64,000 nt of DNA from an uncultured bacterium (lineage in GTDB: Bacteria > Cloacimonadota > Cloacimonadia > Cloacimonadales > Cloacimonadaceae), in assembly GCA_937960795.1 (NCBI GenBank), contig CALGPA010000002.1, positions 1-64,000 of the forward strand. The letters run 5' to 3'. The position numbers and the translations under genes were made by a program. Positions 11,405 through 21,387 of the stretch are shown piece by piece (positions within the stretch are counted from its first letter, which is position 1; every line of letters begins with the position of its first letter). The notes under the pieces are model-generated. The model searched no databases. It had not been told where the DNA came from and worked only from the letters and a program-made list of their open reading frames with translations.

Positions 11405-11994
11405 TGCAGTTCCTCCAAGCGATTCTTCAGAATCTTTTGAGCTGCCTTACTGAGATTTTCTTCATCTTCAAGATACCGTTTTATCTTCATAATCGCTTCT
11501 TGAAAAGCAGGGATCTGCACTTTCTCGTAGAGATTTACTTTTTGAGTGGTCTTTTTTCGCACTTGCTCCAAGATATGCATCTTGCGGACGAAGAATTCAC
11601 GCTCGATCTGGAGCCTAGAGAGCTCTTTGATCAGCACGATTCCATCCAGATACCAGCTCGGCGCTGTGAAGAGATTGATGGGTGCGATCTCATAGGCAAT
11701 GTCTTCCAAAAGCGGGGTTTTGACTCCGGCAATCTTGCGGGTCTTGATCTGAACATCTTTCACAGAGATGATCTGAGGATCAAACTCGCCCCAAAGCTTC
11801 ATAAAAGCATCCAAGTCTTTGGTTCTCTTTCGGATAGTGTGGTCCAGCTCAGCCGCTTTATCTTTTGCCTTTTTTACTTCCACTCGAAGTGCTGCTTCCT
11901 TGTTTTTCAAGGTTGGCAGTGCCTTTTCTCGAACGCCCAATTGCTTGATAAGCTGCAATTGGGAGATCTTGTTGTACTGAAACTTCAGATTCAT
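11401..11994 (-). CDS. ntpD: V-type ATPase subunit D (central stalk)
   Basis: A 197-residue, almost wholly helical protein that forms the antiparallel coiled-coil rotor shaft inside the A3B3 head. It is recognised by an N-terminal long helix with many charged residues, a C-terminal helix ending NLSKAAQKILKNRLEEL, and its position between B and I. The in-frame TTG at 12006 is less likely than ATG 11994, which overlaps the B-subunit stop as ATGA and has a GGAAG ribosome site. It couples ATP turnover to rotation of the K ring. Confidence 0.9.
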
Positions 11995-13313
11995 GCCTTC
12001 TTCCAATAGGTGTTCATGAATTCGTCCTTGATGCCTATCTCTTCCTTGTTAAAATGATTTTGGAAGAGCTTCCATGCCGTATTGAGCATGGTATCCGTAT
12101 CGATATTTACGTCGATAGCCAAGATTTCTTCAGAATATTCTTTGGCAAAGTCCAGCACGCGTTCATCATAATCCGAGAGGTCAAAACCATTTTCAAGCTT
12201 GGTCTTGGCATTCGCGGCGTCTGCATAGAGCCTGACCGCGGTATTCATGACTTGAGGATGATCTTCACGAGTCTTCTTGCCGATCACGAGCTGCTTGAGT
12301 CTGGATAGGGAACGGAAGGGATCCACGATGGTCTTGGATATGTCGGTATCACGCTTGAGGAAAAGCTGTCCTTCGGTGATGTATCCGGTATTATCCGGGA
12401 TAGCGTGTGTGATATCTCCACCTGAGAGAGTGGTCACAGCGATGATCGTGATGGAGCCTCCGCCGGGGAATTGCACCGCCTTTTCATAGAGCTTAGCAAG
12501 GTCTGAATACAAAGAACCGGGCATGGAATCCTTTGAGGGGATCTGATCCATACGGTTTGAGACTATGCTCAGAGCATCGCAATAAAGAGTCATATCGGTC
12601 AACAAGACCAGGACTTTCTCATTCTTCTCTGCTGCAAAATACTCAGCGGCCGTCAAAGCCATGTTTGGCACGAGCAAGCGCTCGACCGTGGGATCTTCGG
12701 TCGTATTTACAAAGGATACAATGCGATCTATCACACCCGCATTTTCAAAGGTATTCTTGTAGAAAAGGTAGTCATCGTTTGAAAGACCCATGCCTCCGAG
12801 GATGATCTTGTCACTGGCAGCTCTTAGCGCCACCATCGCCATCACTTCATTGTATGGCTGATCCGGATCTGCAAAGAAGGGGATCTTCTGTCCTGTGACG
12901 AGGGTGTTATTCAGATCAATGCCGGCTATCCCTGTAGCGATAAGCTCAGAAGGCTGTTTGCGGCGAACAGGATTCACGGAGGGCCCGCCAATCTCGACCT
13001 CTTGTCCTTCCACATCCGGGCCGCCATCGATGGGATTGCCGTAGGCATTGAAGAATCTCCCGGCGAGATCGGAGCCAACTTTGAGAGTAGGTGCTTTGCC
13101 AAAGAATACTACTTCCGCGTCAGTGCCGATACCCTCGGTGCCTGCAAAGATCTGGAGAGTGACATTGTCTTCGACGATCTTCACCACCTGAGCCAGGCGT
13201 CCGCCGACGGTTGCCAGCTCTTCATTTCCCACTCCGCTAGCTTTAACTGAGCAGGTTGCTTTGGTGATCTGATTCAGCTTCGTGTATATCTTTTGAAATG
13301 CTTGCGTAGCCAT
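11991..13313 (-). CDS. ntpB: V-type ATPase subunit B (non-catalytic)
   Basis: A 440-residue non-catalytic head subunit. It has the alpha/beta nucleotide-binding fold but lacks a Walker A lysine motif: TGQKIPFFADP replaces GxxGxGKT. It keeps ITEGQLFLKRD and the SRLKQL region near the catalytic interface, and has PVRRKQPSELIATGIAGID in the family position. It overlaps the A subunit stop by one base (TAATG) and the D start by four. It assembles alternately with A to form the hexameric head. Confidence 0.95.
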   Translation of the reverse strand: MATQAFQKIYTKLNQITKATCSVKASGVGNEELATVGGRLAQVVKIVEDNVTLQIFAGTEGIGTDAEVVFFGKAPTLKVGSDLAGRFFNAYGNPIDGGPDVEGQEVEIGGPSVNPVRRKQPSELIATGIAGIDLNNTLVTGQKIPFFADPDQPYNEVMAMVALRAASDKIILGGMGLSNDDYLFYKNTFENAGVIDRIVSFVNTTEDPTVERLLVPNMALTAAEYFAAEKNEKVLVLLTDMTLYCDALSIVSNRMDQIPSKDSMPGSLYSDLAKLYEKAVQFPGGGSITIIAVTTLSGGDITHAIPDNTGYITEGQLFLKRDTDISKTIVDPFRSLSRLKQLVIGKKTREDHPQVMNTAVRLYADAANAKTKLENGFDLSDYDERVLDFAKEYSEEILAIDVNIDTDTMLNTAWKLFQNHFNKEEIGIKDEFMNTYWKKA

Positions 13314-15070
13314 TATTTTGCGCTCCTTTCTTCAACCTCTTTGCGAAGCTCGGCTTCATACTTCTTGAAGTCCTCACTTTCAAAATCAACGTAGTTCATC
13401 TGTTTGCAGATGTTGATCAGCTTCACATAGTATGGCATCACTTCTTCAAAGGATTCAAAGACAAAGTCTATGTCGCAGATCTCCAGGATAAGTTCCAGCA
13501 TAAATTCTTGTCGCTTCATCGGAGTGGAGGCATCGACTGGATCAAAACCGTCTTGTTGGAGAATGACTCTATCCATCATTTCGCTCTTCCAATACCGATC
13601 ATGGTAGGCAAGCGGCACCCCGTCGTCTCCGAGGATGTTGATCTGTTCTTGGGCTTCACGTCCGCGTCGAAGGATATCCTTGGTATGAGTGACATCATCG
13701 ACCCAAGTTGGGTTCACATTGCTATTTAGATACTCGATTACTTCCGGATACTCAAGATATTTGCTGTATGAATCGATTGGATCCACAGCCGGATAGCGCT
13801 TGCTGTCTGCTCTAGCTTGAGAAAGTGCATAGAAACAGCGTGCTGCTTTTTTGGTGGATTCGGTGACGGGCTCCTTGAGGTTTCCGCCTGCGGGAGACAC
13901 CGTTCCGATGAATGTGATAGATCCGGTGGATCCGCCTTTTAGATAGACAAATCCGGCTCGTGCATAGAAGCTGGAGACGATCGCTGGGAGATCCATGGGG
14001 AATGCATCCGGCCCCGGAAGTTCTTCCATGCGGTTGCTCATTTCACGCAATGCCTGAGCCCAGCGTGATGTGGAATCTGCCAAAAGCAGTACTTTGAGCC
14101 CCATATTACGATAGTATTCGGCGATGGTCATCGCTGTGTAGACCGAAGCTTCACGAGCTGCCACCGGCATGTTTGAGGTGTTGCAGATGATGATCGTTCT
14201 TTCCATAAGCTTACGGCCTGTGCGGGGGTCATCAAGTTCCGGAAACTCAACAAACATCTCGACGACTTCATTGGCACGTTCTCCGCAAGCAGCGAAGATG
14301 ATCATGTCGGCATCTGCATTTTTGGATATGGAGTGCTGCAAGACTGTCTTTCCGGCGCCAAAGGGTCCGGGAATGAAGCCTGTGCCGCCTTCGACCATGG
14401 GATTGAGAGTATCCAGGGTGCGCACTCCGGTCTCCATGAGCTTAAAGGGTCGGGGCTTTTGAGCATAGCATTTGATGGGTATCTTCACCGGCCAATACTG
14501 GATCATATTCAGCTCTATCTCGTTGCCCTCTTTGTCTTCAATGGTGCAGATGGTATCGGTGATCTTATATGTCCCTTTCTCGGCAATCTTCTTGACTTTG
14601 TATTCATCAGTAAGTCCAAACGGAACCATGATCTTATGCTCTATCCAGCTTTCCGGGACGCTGCCCAGCCAGTCACCTCCGGAAACCATGTCTCCGCTCT
14701 TGATCAGAGGAGTAAATTCCCATGATGAATCTTCATCAAGAGGATCGGTATATTCACCGCGAGTCAAAAAAACTCCATCCATCTTATTCAGATCGTTCTG
14801 CAATCCATCATAGTTTTTGGAGAGCATGCCCGGGCCGAGCTTCACTTCCAACATCTTTTCAGTGAATTCCACTGTATCGCCGGGTCTGAGATTGCGAGTG
14901 CTTTCAAAAACCTGGGTGTATGCGATGTTGCCCAAGACCTTGATGACTTCTGCCATCAGCTTGACGCCGCCCAAATCAATGTAGCAGATCTCGTTTTGTG
15001 ATACGGGACCTGAGACTTCCACCTGGACGAGGTTTTCGATAATTGCTTTTACTACGCCTTTGGTCATCAT
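13313..15070 (-). CDS. ntpA: V-type ATPase subunit A (catalytic)
   Basis: A 585-residue catalytic head subunit. Walker A GPFGAGKT is at residues 235-242, followed by the GERANEV block, LLLADSTSRWAQALREMS (Walker B/arginine region) and PAGGNLKEPVTEST. The insertion around 110-190 (non-homologous region) is present, as in V/A-type A subunits and unlike F-type beta. Its length is typical of bacterial V-type A. It may hydrolyse ATP to pump ions or make ATP; the direction cannot be read from sequence. Confidence 0.97.
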   Translation of the reverse strand: MMTKGVVKAIIENLVQVEVSGPVSQNEICYIDLGGVKLMAEVIKVLGNIAYTQVFESTRNLRPGDTVEFTEKMLEVKLGPGMLSKNYDGLQNDLNKMDGVFLTRGEYTDPLDEDSSWEFTPLIKSGDMVSGGDWLGSVPESWIEHKIMVPFGLTDEYKVKKIAEKGTYKITDTICTIEDKEGNEIELNMIQYWPVKIPIKCYAQKPRPFKLMETGVRTLDTLNPMVEGGTGFIPGPFGAGKTVLQHSISKNADADMIIFAACGERANEVVEMFVEFPELDDPRTGRKLMERTIIICNTSNMPVAAREASVYTAMTIAEYYRNMGLKVLLLADSTSRWAQALREMSNRMEELPGPDAFPMDLPAIVSSFYARAGFVYLKGGSTGSITFIGTVSPAGGNLKEPVTESTKKAARCFYALSQARADSKRYPAVDPIDSYSKYLEYPEVIEYLNSNVNPTWVDDVTHTKDILRRGREAQEQINILGDDGVPLAYHDRYWKSEMMDRVILQQDGFDPVDASTPMKRQEFMLELILEICDIDFVFESFEEVMPYYVKLINICKQMNYVDFESEDFKKYEAELRKEVEERSAK

Positions 15071-15076
15071 TACCTT

Positions 15077-15961
15077 CTATTTTTGCTTTATTCTTATATT
15101 AAAATCTTCAGGGAAAGTGAAGCTGTTCTCAAGCTTGTTCAGTGTATCATGAAAGACTTCTTTCCCCAGTGCTGCATCTGCTTTTTGCCAGCGGCTTACT
15201 ATCCGGATTTTGGTATAATAGCCTAGGATTCGATCTACATTGAAGTACTCAAAGAAATTCTGCTCATCGATCCACTTGTTTCGAAGGACGTCATAAGCTC
15301 TTTCACGATAGAGGATATCGTTTTGCTCCCAAATGCGCATGAGCTGATCAAAGAGAGGGTGATCCTTGCCCAAGCCAAAGTCAGCTGCATGACTTTTTGC
15401 AAGATTTGTCACGGTGTCATCATTGCCGATGAGATACTTGGCAAAATCTACCTTATGATGTCTTCCATTGATGGCAGCCAATATGTTTTTGATGTTTCTC
15501 TCCAGCTCAAAATACTCTCTGAAAAACTTGTTGGAATGATCCTTGGAAAAGTCGAAGAAAGCACTTAGGAGCTGATGCTCAGAATCCACTTTCTTAGGAA
15601 GATCTTCTTCAGCGATGATGGGAAGCAGGGTTTTCTCCAAAAAATGCGGGTGAATCTCAAACTGCTCGGGCGTCTTGAGCGTGGCATTCTCTGCTTTTTG
15701 CCTCAGATAGCTCAGAAAATCCTGCCAGTGCTGCGTGGGATAGAGTCCATCGGGATCGTGATAACGCTCATTCTTATAGAGCTGATCCAAGAGATTGGAC
15801 ATATCAGAGAGCAGGTGCATGCTTGTCAAAAGCTGATAATCCCCAGGAGTCAATTGCTCAATGGCTTGATCTCGAAACTGCTGAGGATCCATCATCAGCT
15901 TGCTATCTTCCATAGACACCCCGGGCAAGCCGGCTATGAAATAGTAATACTGCTTGGCCAT
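15077..15961 (-). CDS. DUF2764 protein, V-ATPase-associated C-like subunit
   Basis: A 294-residue, mostly helical soluble protein of the DUF2764 family, which occurs in bacterial V-ATPase operons (chlamydiae, spirochaetes, Bacteroidetes) where subunit C would be expected. The N-terminal QYYYFIAGLPG block is the family hallmark. A TTG two codons upstream is in frame, but ATG 15961 is the better start. It lies between E and A, in the slot of subunit C, which links rotor to membrane ring. That role is inferred from position and family. Confidence 0.85.
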   Translation of the reverse strand: MAKQYYYFIAGLPGVSMEDSKLMMDPQQFRDQAIEQLTPGDYQLLTSMHLLSDMSNLLDQLYKNERYHDPDGLYPTQHWQDFLSYLRQKAENATLKTPEQFEIHPHFLEKTLLPIIAEEDLPKKVDSEHQLLSAFFDFSKDHSNKFFREYFELERNIKNILAAINGRHHKVDFAKYLIGNDDTVTNLAKSHAADFGLGKDHPLFDQLMRIWEQNDILYRERAYDVLRNKWIDEQNFFEYFNVDRILGYYTKIRIVSRWQKADAALGKEVFHDTLNKLENSFTFPEDFNIRIKQK

Positions 15962-15963
15962 AA

Positions 15964-16563
15964 TCAATCTTCGAAGATGATCTTGGCAGTTCTGGGTCTT
16001 AAGAAATTCTTGAAAAGCTCAGCAAAATCCTCGTCCGTAAAGTTCAGTTTATAGCTGCCATCAAGAGGGGATATGGAAAATCCGGCCTTGATCTGCGGAC
16101 TAAAATCAATCTGCAACTTGCCGTCAAAGCTCTTCTTGAGCGAAGAAACAAAGGCTTCATCGATCTTCTGCTTCAGCTTCTCGGAGATCACTATTCCCGC
16201 ATCAGCTTCTTTCCAGGATCCCAAGGCTTCTTTGATGAGACTCTTTACATATTCCACATCATCAAAGCCCTTTTTGGCGGAGTCGTCTATGGCAGCACTC
16301 AGCACGAGATCGGTGATCTTTTGCTTGAGGGCACTAATGCTATGTTTGCCTGCCATTTTTAGGTCGCCTTCGGTGTTTTTCTTGAGCTCTTCGGATCTTT
16401 TTTGAGCTTCGGCAAGCTCGGCTTCCGCTTTGGCTTTGGCATCTGAAATCAGCTTCTCTGCTTCCGCTTTTGCCTTTTCCAAAATCTTTTCTGCTTCGGC
16501 ATTGGCTTTTGCCACACCTTCTTCATACACTTTTGTCAAAAGGTTTTGCAACTGGTCGCTCAT
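15964..16563 (-). CDS. ntpE: V-type ATPase subunit E (peripheral stalk)
   Basis: A 199-residue peripheral-stalk subunit. The N-terminal half is a charged coiled coil rich in Ala/Glu/Lys (KANAEAEKILEKAKAEAEKL), and the C-terminal half is a globular domain ending near FLRPRTAKIIFED. An in-frame ATG 60 bases upstream is not used in my reading, because GGAGAG lies just before ATG 16563. First gene of the seven-gene operon. No separate F, G or H subunit gene is present in the window. Confidence 0.9.
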   Translation of the reverse strand: MSDQLQNLLTKVYEEGVAKANAEAEKILEKAKAEAEKLISDAKAKAEAELAEAQKRSEELKKNTEGDLKMAGKHSISALKQKITDLVLSAAIDDSAKKGFDDVEYVKSLIKEALGSWKEADAGIVISEKLKQKIDEAFVSSLKKSFDGKLQIDFSPQIKAGFSISPLDGSYKLNFTDEDFAELFKNFLRPRTAKIIFED

Positions 16564-16775
16564 TTTCTCTCTCCAGTAATTTCTTCTTTGTGACAAGAAG
16601 CGTTCAGCGGGATTTTTTGTCAAATGGTTTATCCATTTCCGCTACTTAGTTCGTGAACTTTTCACGGCCCCGGGAAGAGCTGCCATGCAGAGCCTGATAA
16701 AGGGGGGGAGATCTCAAAGCCCCAACACGCTATCGGGCTTGGCATGTGCCACATGGAATTAGCAGTTATGGATCC

Positions 16776-16810
16776 CAAAAACAAAAAGGCAAAGCGCAAG
16801 CTCTGCCTTA
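16776..16810 (-). terminator. Rho-independent terminator of the acetate transporter gene
   Basis: On the minus strand AAGGCAGAGC pairs with GCTTTGCCTT (10 bp with one G-T pair, 4-nt loop), followed by TTTGTTTTT. It separates the transporter from the V-ATPase operon downstream. Confidence 0.85.
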
Positions 16811-16831
16811 TAAGTCGTCATGATAAAAGTC

Positions 16832-17404
16832 TTAGGCTGTGCGCTTGATCCAGGGTTTACCCAAAGGAAGCACTGTCTTTCCTGCGAGATCATTGATAAT
16901 GGTGGCATACATCATATACATTGCGCACGCAGCACAAAGCATGAGCTCATATCCTGCCACCTTGTTCCAGATCGGATTCCCAAAATGTCCCAAGACCAAT
17001 AGCAAAAAGCCTATAAACAGGGTCAGGAAAGTCAAGGACATCATTGTGTGAATGCGCATTGAAGCGATCCACATGCCGAAGGTGTAGATCATCCATGCCG
17101 CAAGATACCATCCCAAATCTGTAGAACTCGATGGGAAAATCTTAAAATGATTCATCAGCAGAATCAAGGCTAAGCCTATCCAAAAGCTGCCATAGGACAC
17201 AAAGGCGCAGTAACCAAAGTTGTTTCCCATCTTTTGCTCCTGAAAGCCGGCAATCATCTGTGCCAAGCCCCCAAAGATCAAGCCAAGTACTACCACAGGT
17301 CCCAAGCCGCACCAGCCCACGTTGTGAAATTGTAGCACCAAGGTCGTGAGTGAAAACCCAGCAAGACCAACGACTGCGGGATTTGCGTTTTTCTGATTGT
17401 TCAT
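16832..17404 (-). CDS. Acetate/succinate transporter of the SatP (GPR1/FUN34/YaaH) family
   Basis: A 190-residue, six-helix membrane protein. NPAVVGLAGF near the N-terminus is the family signature (NPAPLGL). The GYCAFVSYGSFW segment and the length fit the bacterial acetate uptake channels. These proteins form hexameric, proton-linked acetate/succinate carriers. I take ATG 17404 as start because GGAG lies six bases before it; the upstream in-frame ATG has no ribosome site. Single-gene unit with its own terminator. Acetate handling suits a fermenter, but the direction of transport is unknown. Confidence 0.9.
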   Translation of the reverse strand: MNNQKNANPAVVGLAGFSLTTLVLQFHNVGWCGLGPVVVLGLIFGGLAQMIAGFQEQKMGNNFGYCAFVSYGSFWIGLALILLMNHFKIFPSSSTDLGWYLAAWMIYTFGMWIASMRIHTMMSLTFLTLFIGFLLLVLGHFGNPIWNKVAGYELMLCAACAMYMMYATIINDLAGKTVLPLGKPWIKRTA

Positions 17405-17657
17405 ATCATTCTCCATATCCATTTCTATTTTAGTGTCGCTATAGCTCGGCTACCAAGGCATCAAGCAAAAACCAAAGGATTTTGGAGCGGATATTTGTCA
17501 AATGGATTTGGGAGGCGCCGGTTTATCGGTTCAGGGCATCATCGGCCGGAAGGCAAGGCGGGCAAGAGGCATCACGACTCTCAGATACTACCCGAAGACC
17601 GATACATCGCAGGTTTCCAAAGATATATGTGGCTTTATTGATAGAGCCGTTTGCCGC

Positions 17658-17692
17658 CAAAAAAAGCTGCCGACCGGCGAGCAATCGGCAGC
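17658..17692 (-). terminator. Rho-independent terminator of the ABC exporter operon
   Basis: On the minus strand GCTGCCGA pairs with TCGGCAGC (8 bp, 11-nt loop), followed by TTTTTTT. The remainder of the gap 17405-17657 shows a TTTGACA motif near 17494 (minus strand) and no gene. Confidence 0.9.
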
Positions 17693-17712
17693 ATTAGACA
17701 GATTCTTGATTG

Positions 17713-19467
17713 CTATTTTTTCAGATGCTCATGCAGGAAATCGTGATAGTCCTTGTTAGCAAAGACCAATTCATCATGAGTTCCTTTATGCGCATGTCCC
17801 TGCTCATCGATAAAGAGGATGCTGTCCACATATCTAAGCGTCGAAAGCCGATGCGAGATCACTATGGCTGCTGTATTGGGATATTCCTTTTCAATTTCCT
17901 GCCAGAGTTTTTCTTCGTTTTCGGCATCCAAAGATGCAGTGATGTCGTCCAAGATCAAGAGCTGAGGACGCTTGATGAGAGCACGCGCGATCGTGATGCG
18001 CTGTTTCTGCCCACCGGAGACGCTCATTCCTCTTTGGCCGACGGCGGTCTCATCTTTTTGTGGGAAGAGGGCGATCTCAGCGCTTAGCTGAGCAGCCCTG
18101 ACGGCTGTCTCATACTCCTTCTGAGAGGCATCGGCATTTGCCAGCATAATGTTTTCTTTGATGCTGCCGCTAAAGAGTGATGGCTCTTGAGGCACATAAG
18201 CCACGGCGTTTCTGAGGCTTTGGATGTTTATCCGTTCCAGATCGATCCCACTGAAAATGATCTTGCCGCTATCCGGCTTAACCAGTCCTAAGATAATGTT
18301 TGCCACAGTGGTCTTTCCGCATCCGGTGGCTCCCAATATCAGCATTTTTTCACCTGGCAACAGGTCAAAATCTACATCCCGCAGGACATGGACTCCTTTC
18401 TCGGGATAGCTGCAATTCACATCTTTAAAGCTTAAACCTTCAAATCTTTGCACTTCTTCCCCTTCCGGTGTTTCAGGATTAAAGCTGGGATGATCCTTCA
18501 TCTCTTCAAGACGATCGATATTCACAAAGGCCTGTTTTCCGGAGACAAAGAGCTGAGGCAGATCCAGAAGCGGATAGATCATCATGGAAAGATATGTGTA
18601 AAACAGGAAGAATGTACCCACGGTGATCTCGCCTCTTACAGCCATGTATCCGCCAAACATGATCACTCCGATCTGAGCAAAATAATCTATATACTGATAG
18701 ATTAGGCTGAGGATGGCATTGAGCTTCACCACGCTCATCTCTGTCTTGAACCTTCTGTCCAGCGCCACATCAAAAAAGCGGTTGTACTTCTCTTCACTCA
18801 CAAATGACTTCACAATGCGGATACCGGAAAAACTCATCTCAAGCTGGTTGTTAATGTTCGAGATGGCTCTTTGATTGCGCTCGAAATTCGTATAGAGCTT
18901 TTCACTGGTGAAGTAGAAGACCACCATCATAAGAGGTAGTGGCATCACTGACAAAAGCGTCAGCTTTGCATTGATGCTAAACATCACGATCAAGGAAAAC
19001 ATGATCAGTGAAAATGAATTGAAGGCGCGGAAGATACCGCTGCCCATAAACCAACTGATCTTGGGAAACTCGGACAGATCATCCGTCAGTCGGGTCACGA
19101 TGTCGCCACTTCTAAACTTTTGAAAGAAGCGATAATCCTTGCGCGTGATATGTCCAAAATAAAAGACTCTCAAGCTGTGCTCAAAGCGTAGGTTCACCCA
19201 AGCTCTGAAGCAGGGGTAAAAGCCGGTGAGAAACTGTGCTGCACCGATCGCCAGAAAAAGCATGATCACTCGATTTACTTCCACCATCGGTGTTGGGTAG
19301 AGCTCAGGGCTGGCCAACACGTCTTTCAGCAAATCTATCATGCGCTTAAACGCATAGGGATAGGCTATTTGAACAGCTGAGGATGCCAAAGTAAAGACAA
19401 TCATGATCAGCACAAAATACTTCTGCGCTTTATATTGAGTGAAGATCCACTTGATGTGCTTATTCAT
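17713..19467 (-). CDS. ABC exporter half-transporter, subunit with degenerate Walker B
   Basis: A 584-residue type IV exporter half: six membrane helices (about 1-310) and a nucleotide-binding domain. Walker A is GATGCGKTT and the signature is SGGQKQR. Walker B ends LLILDDITASLD, with Asp where the catalytic Glu normally stands. Its partner upstream has the normal Glu but a variant signature, so the pair fits a heterodimer with one dead ATP site (TM287/288 type). The start ATG 19467 has GGGAGGTG just before it and overlaps the partner's stop by 8 nt. Substrate unknown, likely a drug or lipid. Confidence 0.93.
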   Translation of the reverse strand: MNKHIKWIFTQYKAQKYFVLIMIVFTLASSAVQIAYPYAFKRMIDLLKDVLASPELYPTPMVEVNRVIMLFLAIGAAQFLTGFYPCFRAWVNLRFEHSLRVFYFGHITRKDYRFFQKFRSGDIVTRLTDDLSEFPKISWFMGSGIFRAFNSFSLIMFSLIVMFSINAKLTLLSVMPLPLMMVVFYFTSEKLYTNFERNQRAISNINNQLEMSFSGIRIVKSFVSEEKYNRFFDVALDRRFKTEMSVVKLNAILSLIYQYIDYFAQIGVIMFGGYMAVRGEITVGTFFLFYTYLSMMIYPLLDLPQLFVSGKQAFVNIDRLEEMKDHPSFNPETPEGEEVQRFEGLSFKDVNCSYPEKGVHVLRDVDFDLLPGEKMLILGATGCGKTTVANIILGLVKPDSGKIIFSGIDLERINIQSLRNAVAYVPQEPSLFSGSIKENIMLANADASQKEYETAVRAAQLSAEIALFPQKDETAVGQRGMSVSGGQKQRITIARALIKRPQLLILDDITASLDAENEEKLWQEIEKEYPNTAAIVISHRLSTLRYVDSILFIDEQGHAHKGTHDELVFANKDYHDFLHEHLKK

Positions 19468-21217
19468 CTTCACCTCCCAAAAGCTGCAATTCCACCAATT
19501 TGCGATATCCATCACTTTCCCGCATCAAGCTTTTGTGATCTCCGCGAGCGATGATCTCCCCTTGCGAAAAGTAGAGGATCTCATCAGCATCGAGGACAGA
19601 GGTCAGACGATGGGCTACGATCACCACGGTCTTGCCGGAGAAGACCTTGTTCATCGTCCGCTGGATCTTTGCTTCTGTCTGTGGATCTATCGAAGCGGTG
19701 GCTTCATCCATGATGATGATCTCAGAGTCAAATGCCAAGGCTCTTGCAAATGAGATGAGTTGCTTCTCGCCCTGTGAGACGTTTTGGCCACGCTCTGCCA
19801 ATTCGCTGTCCAAGCCGTCGGGCAAGCTTGCGATAAAGTCATCGAGCTGCACGATTGAGATGGCTCTCTGCACCTTTTGGGGATCTACGGTGTCATTGTA
19901 GACCCGGACGTTTTCTAGGATAGGACCCGGGAAAAGGAAGATATCTTGCAGGATCAGACCGATCTTACGGCGCCATGCCCTGAAATCCAGGCTTCGCATG
20001 GGAGTTCCATCGATTAGGATCTGTCCCTTTTGAACGTGATAGAATCCGCAAAGCAAGCTGATGGTAGTGCTTTTGCCGCTACCTGAAGCGCCGACTAAGG
20101 CTATCTTTTTGCCTTTGGGAATGGTGAATGACACGTCCCTCAGCACCCAGTCCTCATCTTCATAGGCAAACCATACGTTTTCAAAGCGGATCTCACTATC
20201 AAAGTGTGGAATCTCGACTCCGGTGAAAGCATCATCCTCAGTCACCAGCTCGGTAAGCTCAAGGATCCGCTTCAGCGAAACAAAGCTGCGCTGCATCTGC
20301 ATGAAATTTTCACTTAGATGCATCAGTGGCCAGACCATGCGGTAGATGTATTGGATAAAGACGATCAAAGTGCCCAAGGTGGCAATACCGGCAATGATTT
20401 TGGGAGCCGAGATCATAATCACGATCACCACAAAGAGCACATTGAAGATAAACATAAAGAGGCTCTGTGTGCCATATTCGATGAAGCTGGTTTTGATCTC
20501 CACGCGCTGCTTGCTAAGCGATGCCTGCCTGAGATCTTCCTTGATTCTGGGCTCTTGATTCAGAGCCTGAATCATCTGCATCCCTTGCACATAGTCGGTA
20601 ATCTTGGCTGATATCATCGCATACTTCTCGCGGATAATCCGAAAGAAGCGAGTAATGTATTTGAACACAAATGAATACATGACAATGCTCACGATGATGA
20701 TCGGCATGATGTAGATCGTGGTGTGCCAATCCCGCACCATCAATACTGCAAAAACTCCCACAAAGAAGAGAAGATTGCCGATGATGGTGATTGAAAGCTC
20801 ACTAAAGAGCACCTTTACGCGCTCCGCGTCGCTCTCGACTCTGGCAATTAGCTCGCCCACCGGCTGTTGATTGAACCACCCCACCGGAAGCTTGAGCAAG
20901 TGGCTAAATACTTGAGCCTTAAACTTCGTGATGATCTTGATTCCCAGGCGACTCAGCAAGACAATCTGCAGGTAGGATAGTAGCCCGGACACCAGGATGA
21001 CCCCGATGAACATAAATCCATAGCGAAACATCTCAGACATATCTTGATTTGGTATGCTCTCATCGATGATGAGCGCCAAGATCAATGGGTCTACTAGTCT
21101 CAATGCGGATGTCACAAGCATCGCTATGAGCCCGAAGATCAAGAGTCCTTTGTCCTTTTTGATGAAAGGATAGATCAGCTTGAGGTAGTAAGTGAATTTT
21201 GGCTTTGTCTCTGCCAT
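19460..21217 (-). CDS. ABC exporter half-transporter, catalytic-Glu subunit
   Basis: A 585-residue exporter half with six membrane helices and an ATPase domain. Walker A is GASGSGKST and Walker B is IIIMDEATASID with the catalytic Glu. The signature is SQGEKQ, not SGGQ. In a heterodimer this weak signature faces the partner's defective Walker B, so both defects fall in the same composite site. Located upstream of and overlapping its partner; together they form a two-gene operon ending at the terminator at 17658. Confidence 0.93.
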   Translation of the reverse strand: MAETKPKFTYYLKLIYPFIKKDKGLLIFGLIAMLVTSALRLVDPLILALIIDESIPNQDMSEMFRYGFMFIGVILVSGLLSYLQIVLLSRLGIKIITKFKAQVFSHLLKLPVGWFNQQPVGELIARVESDAERVKVLFSELSITIIGNLLFFVGVFAVLMVRDWHTTIYIMPIIIVSIVMYSFVFKYITRFFRIIREKYAMISAKITDYVQGMQMIQALNQEPRIKEDLRQASLSKQRVEIKTSFIEYGTQSLFMFIFNVLFVVIVIMISAPKIIAGIATLGTLIVFIQYIYRMVWPLMHLSENFMQMQRSFVSLKRILELTELVTEDDAFTGVEIPHFDSEIRFENVWFAYEDEDWVLRDVSFTIPKGKKIALVGASGSGKSTTISLLCGFYHVQKGQILIDGTPMRSLDFRAWRRKIGLILQDIFLFPGPILENVRVYNDTVDPQKVQRAISIVQLDDFIASLPDGLDSELAERGQNVSQGEKQLISFARALAFDSEIIIMDEATASIDPQTEAKIQRTMNKVFSGKTVVIVAHRLTSVLDADEILYFSQGEIIARGDHKSLMRESDGYRKLVELQLLGGEDE

Positions 21218-21387
21218 CTCATTTTACCCTGTTACTTTTGCTGTGTGCCGCGGGAGAAAGCTATCAGCGTCTTGGAGGCTGATAATTTTGAACCAATCTG
21301 ATCTCAATCCGGCTACATGGACGGCTAAATATCCATTTCCGGCTCCGGGGAAGAGAATCTGGGGAGCTATGAAAATATCAAACACAT

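Noticed and set aside
16564..16630. Promoter of the V-ATPase operon from TTGACA at 16619-16624
   Set aside because: The -35-like hexamer is perfect, but no acceptable -10 lies 15-19 bp downstream on the minus strand.
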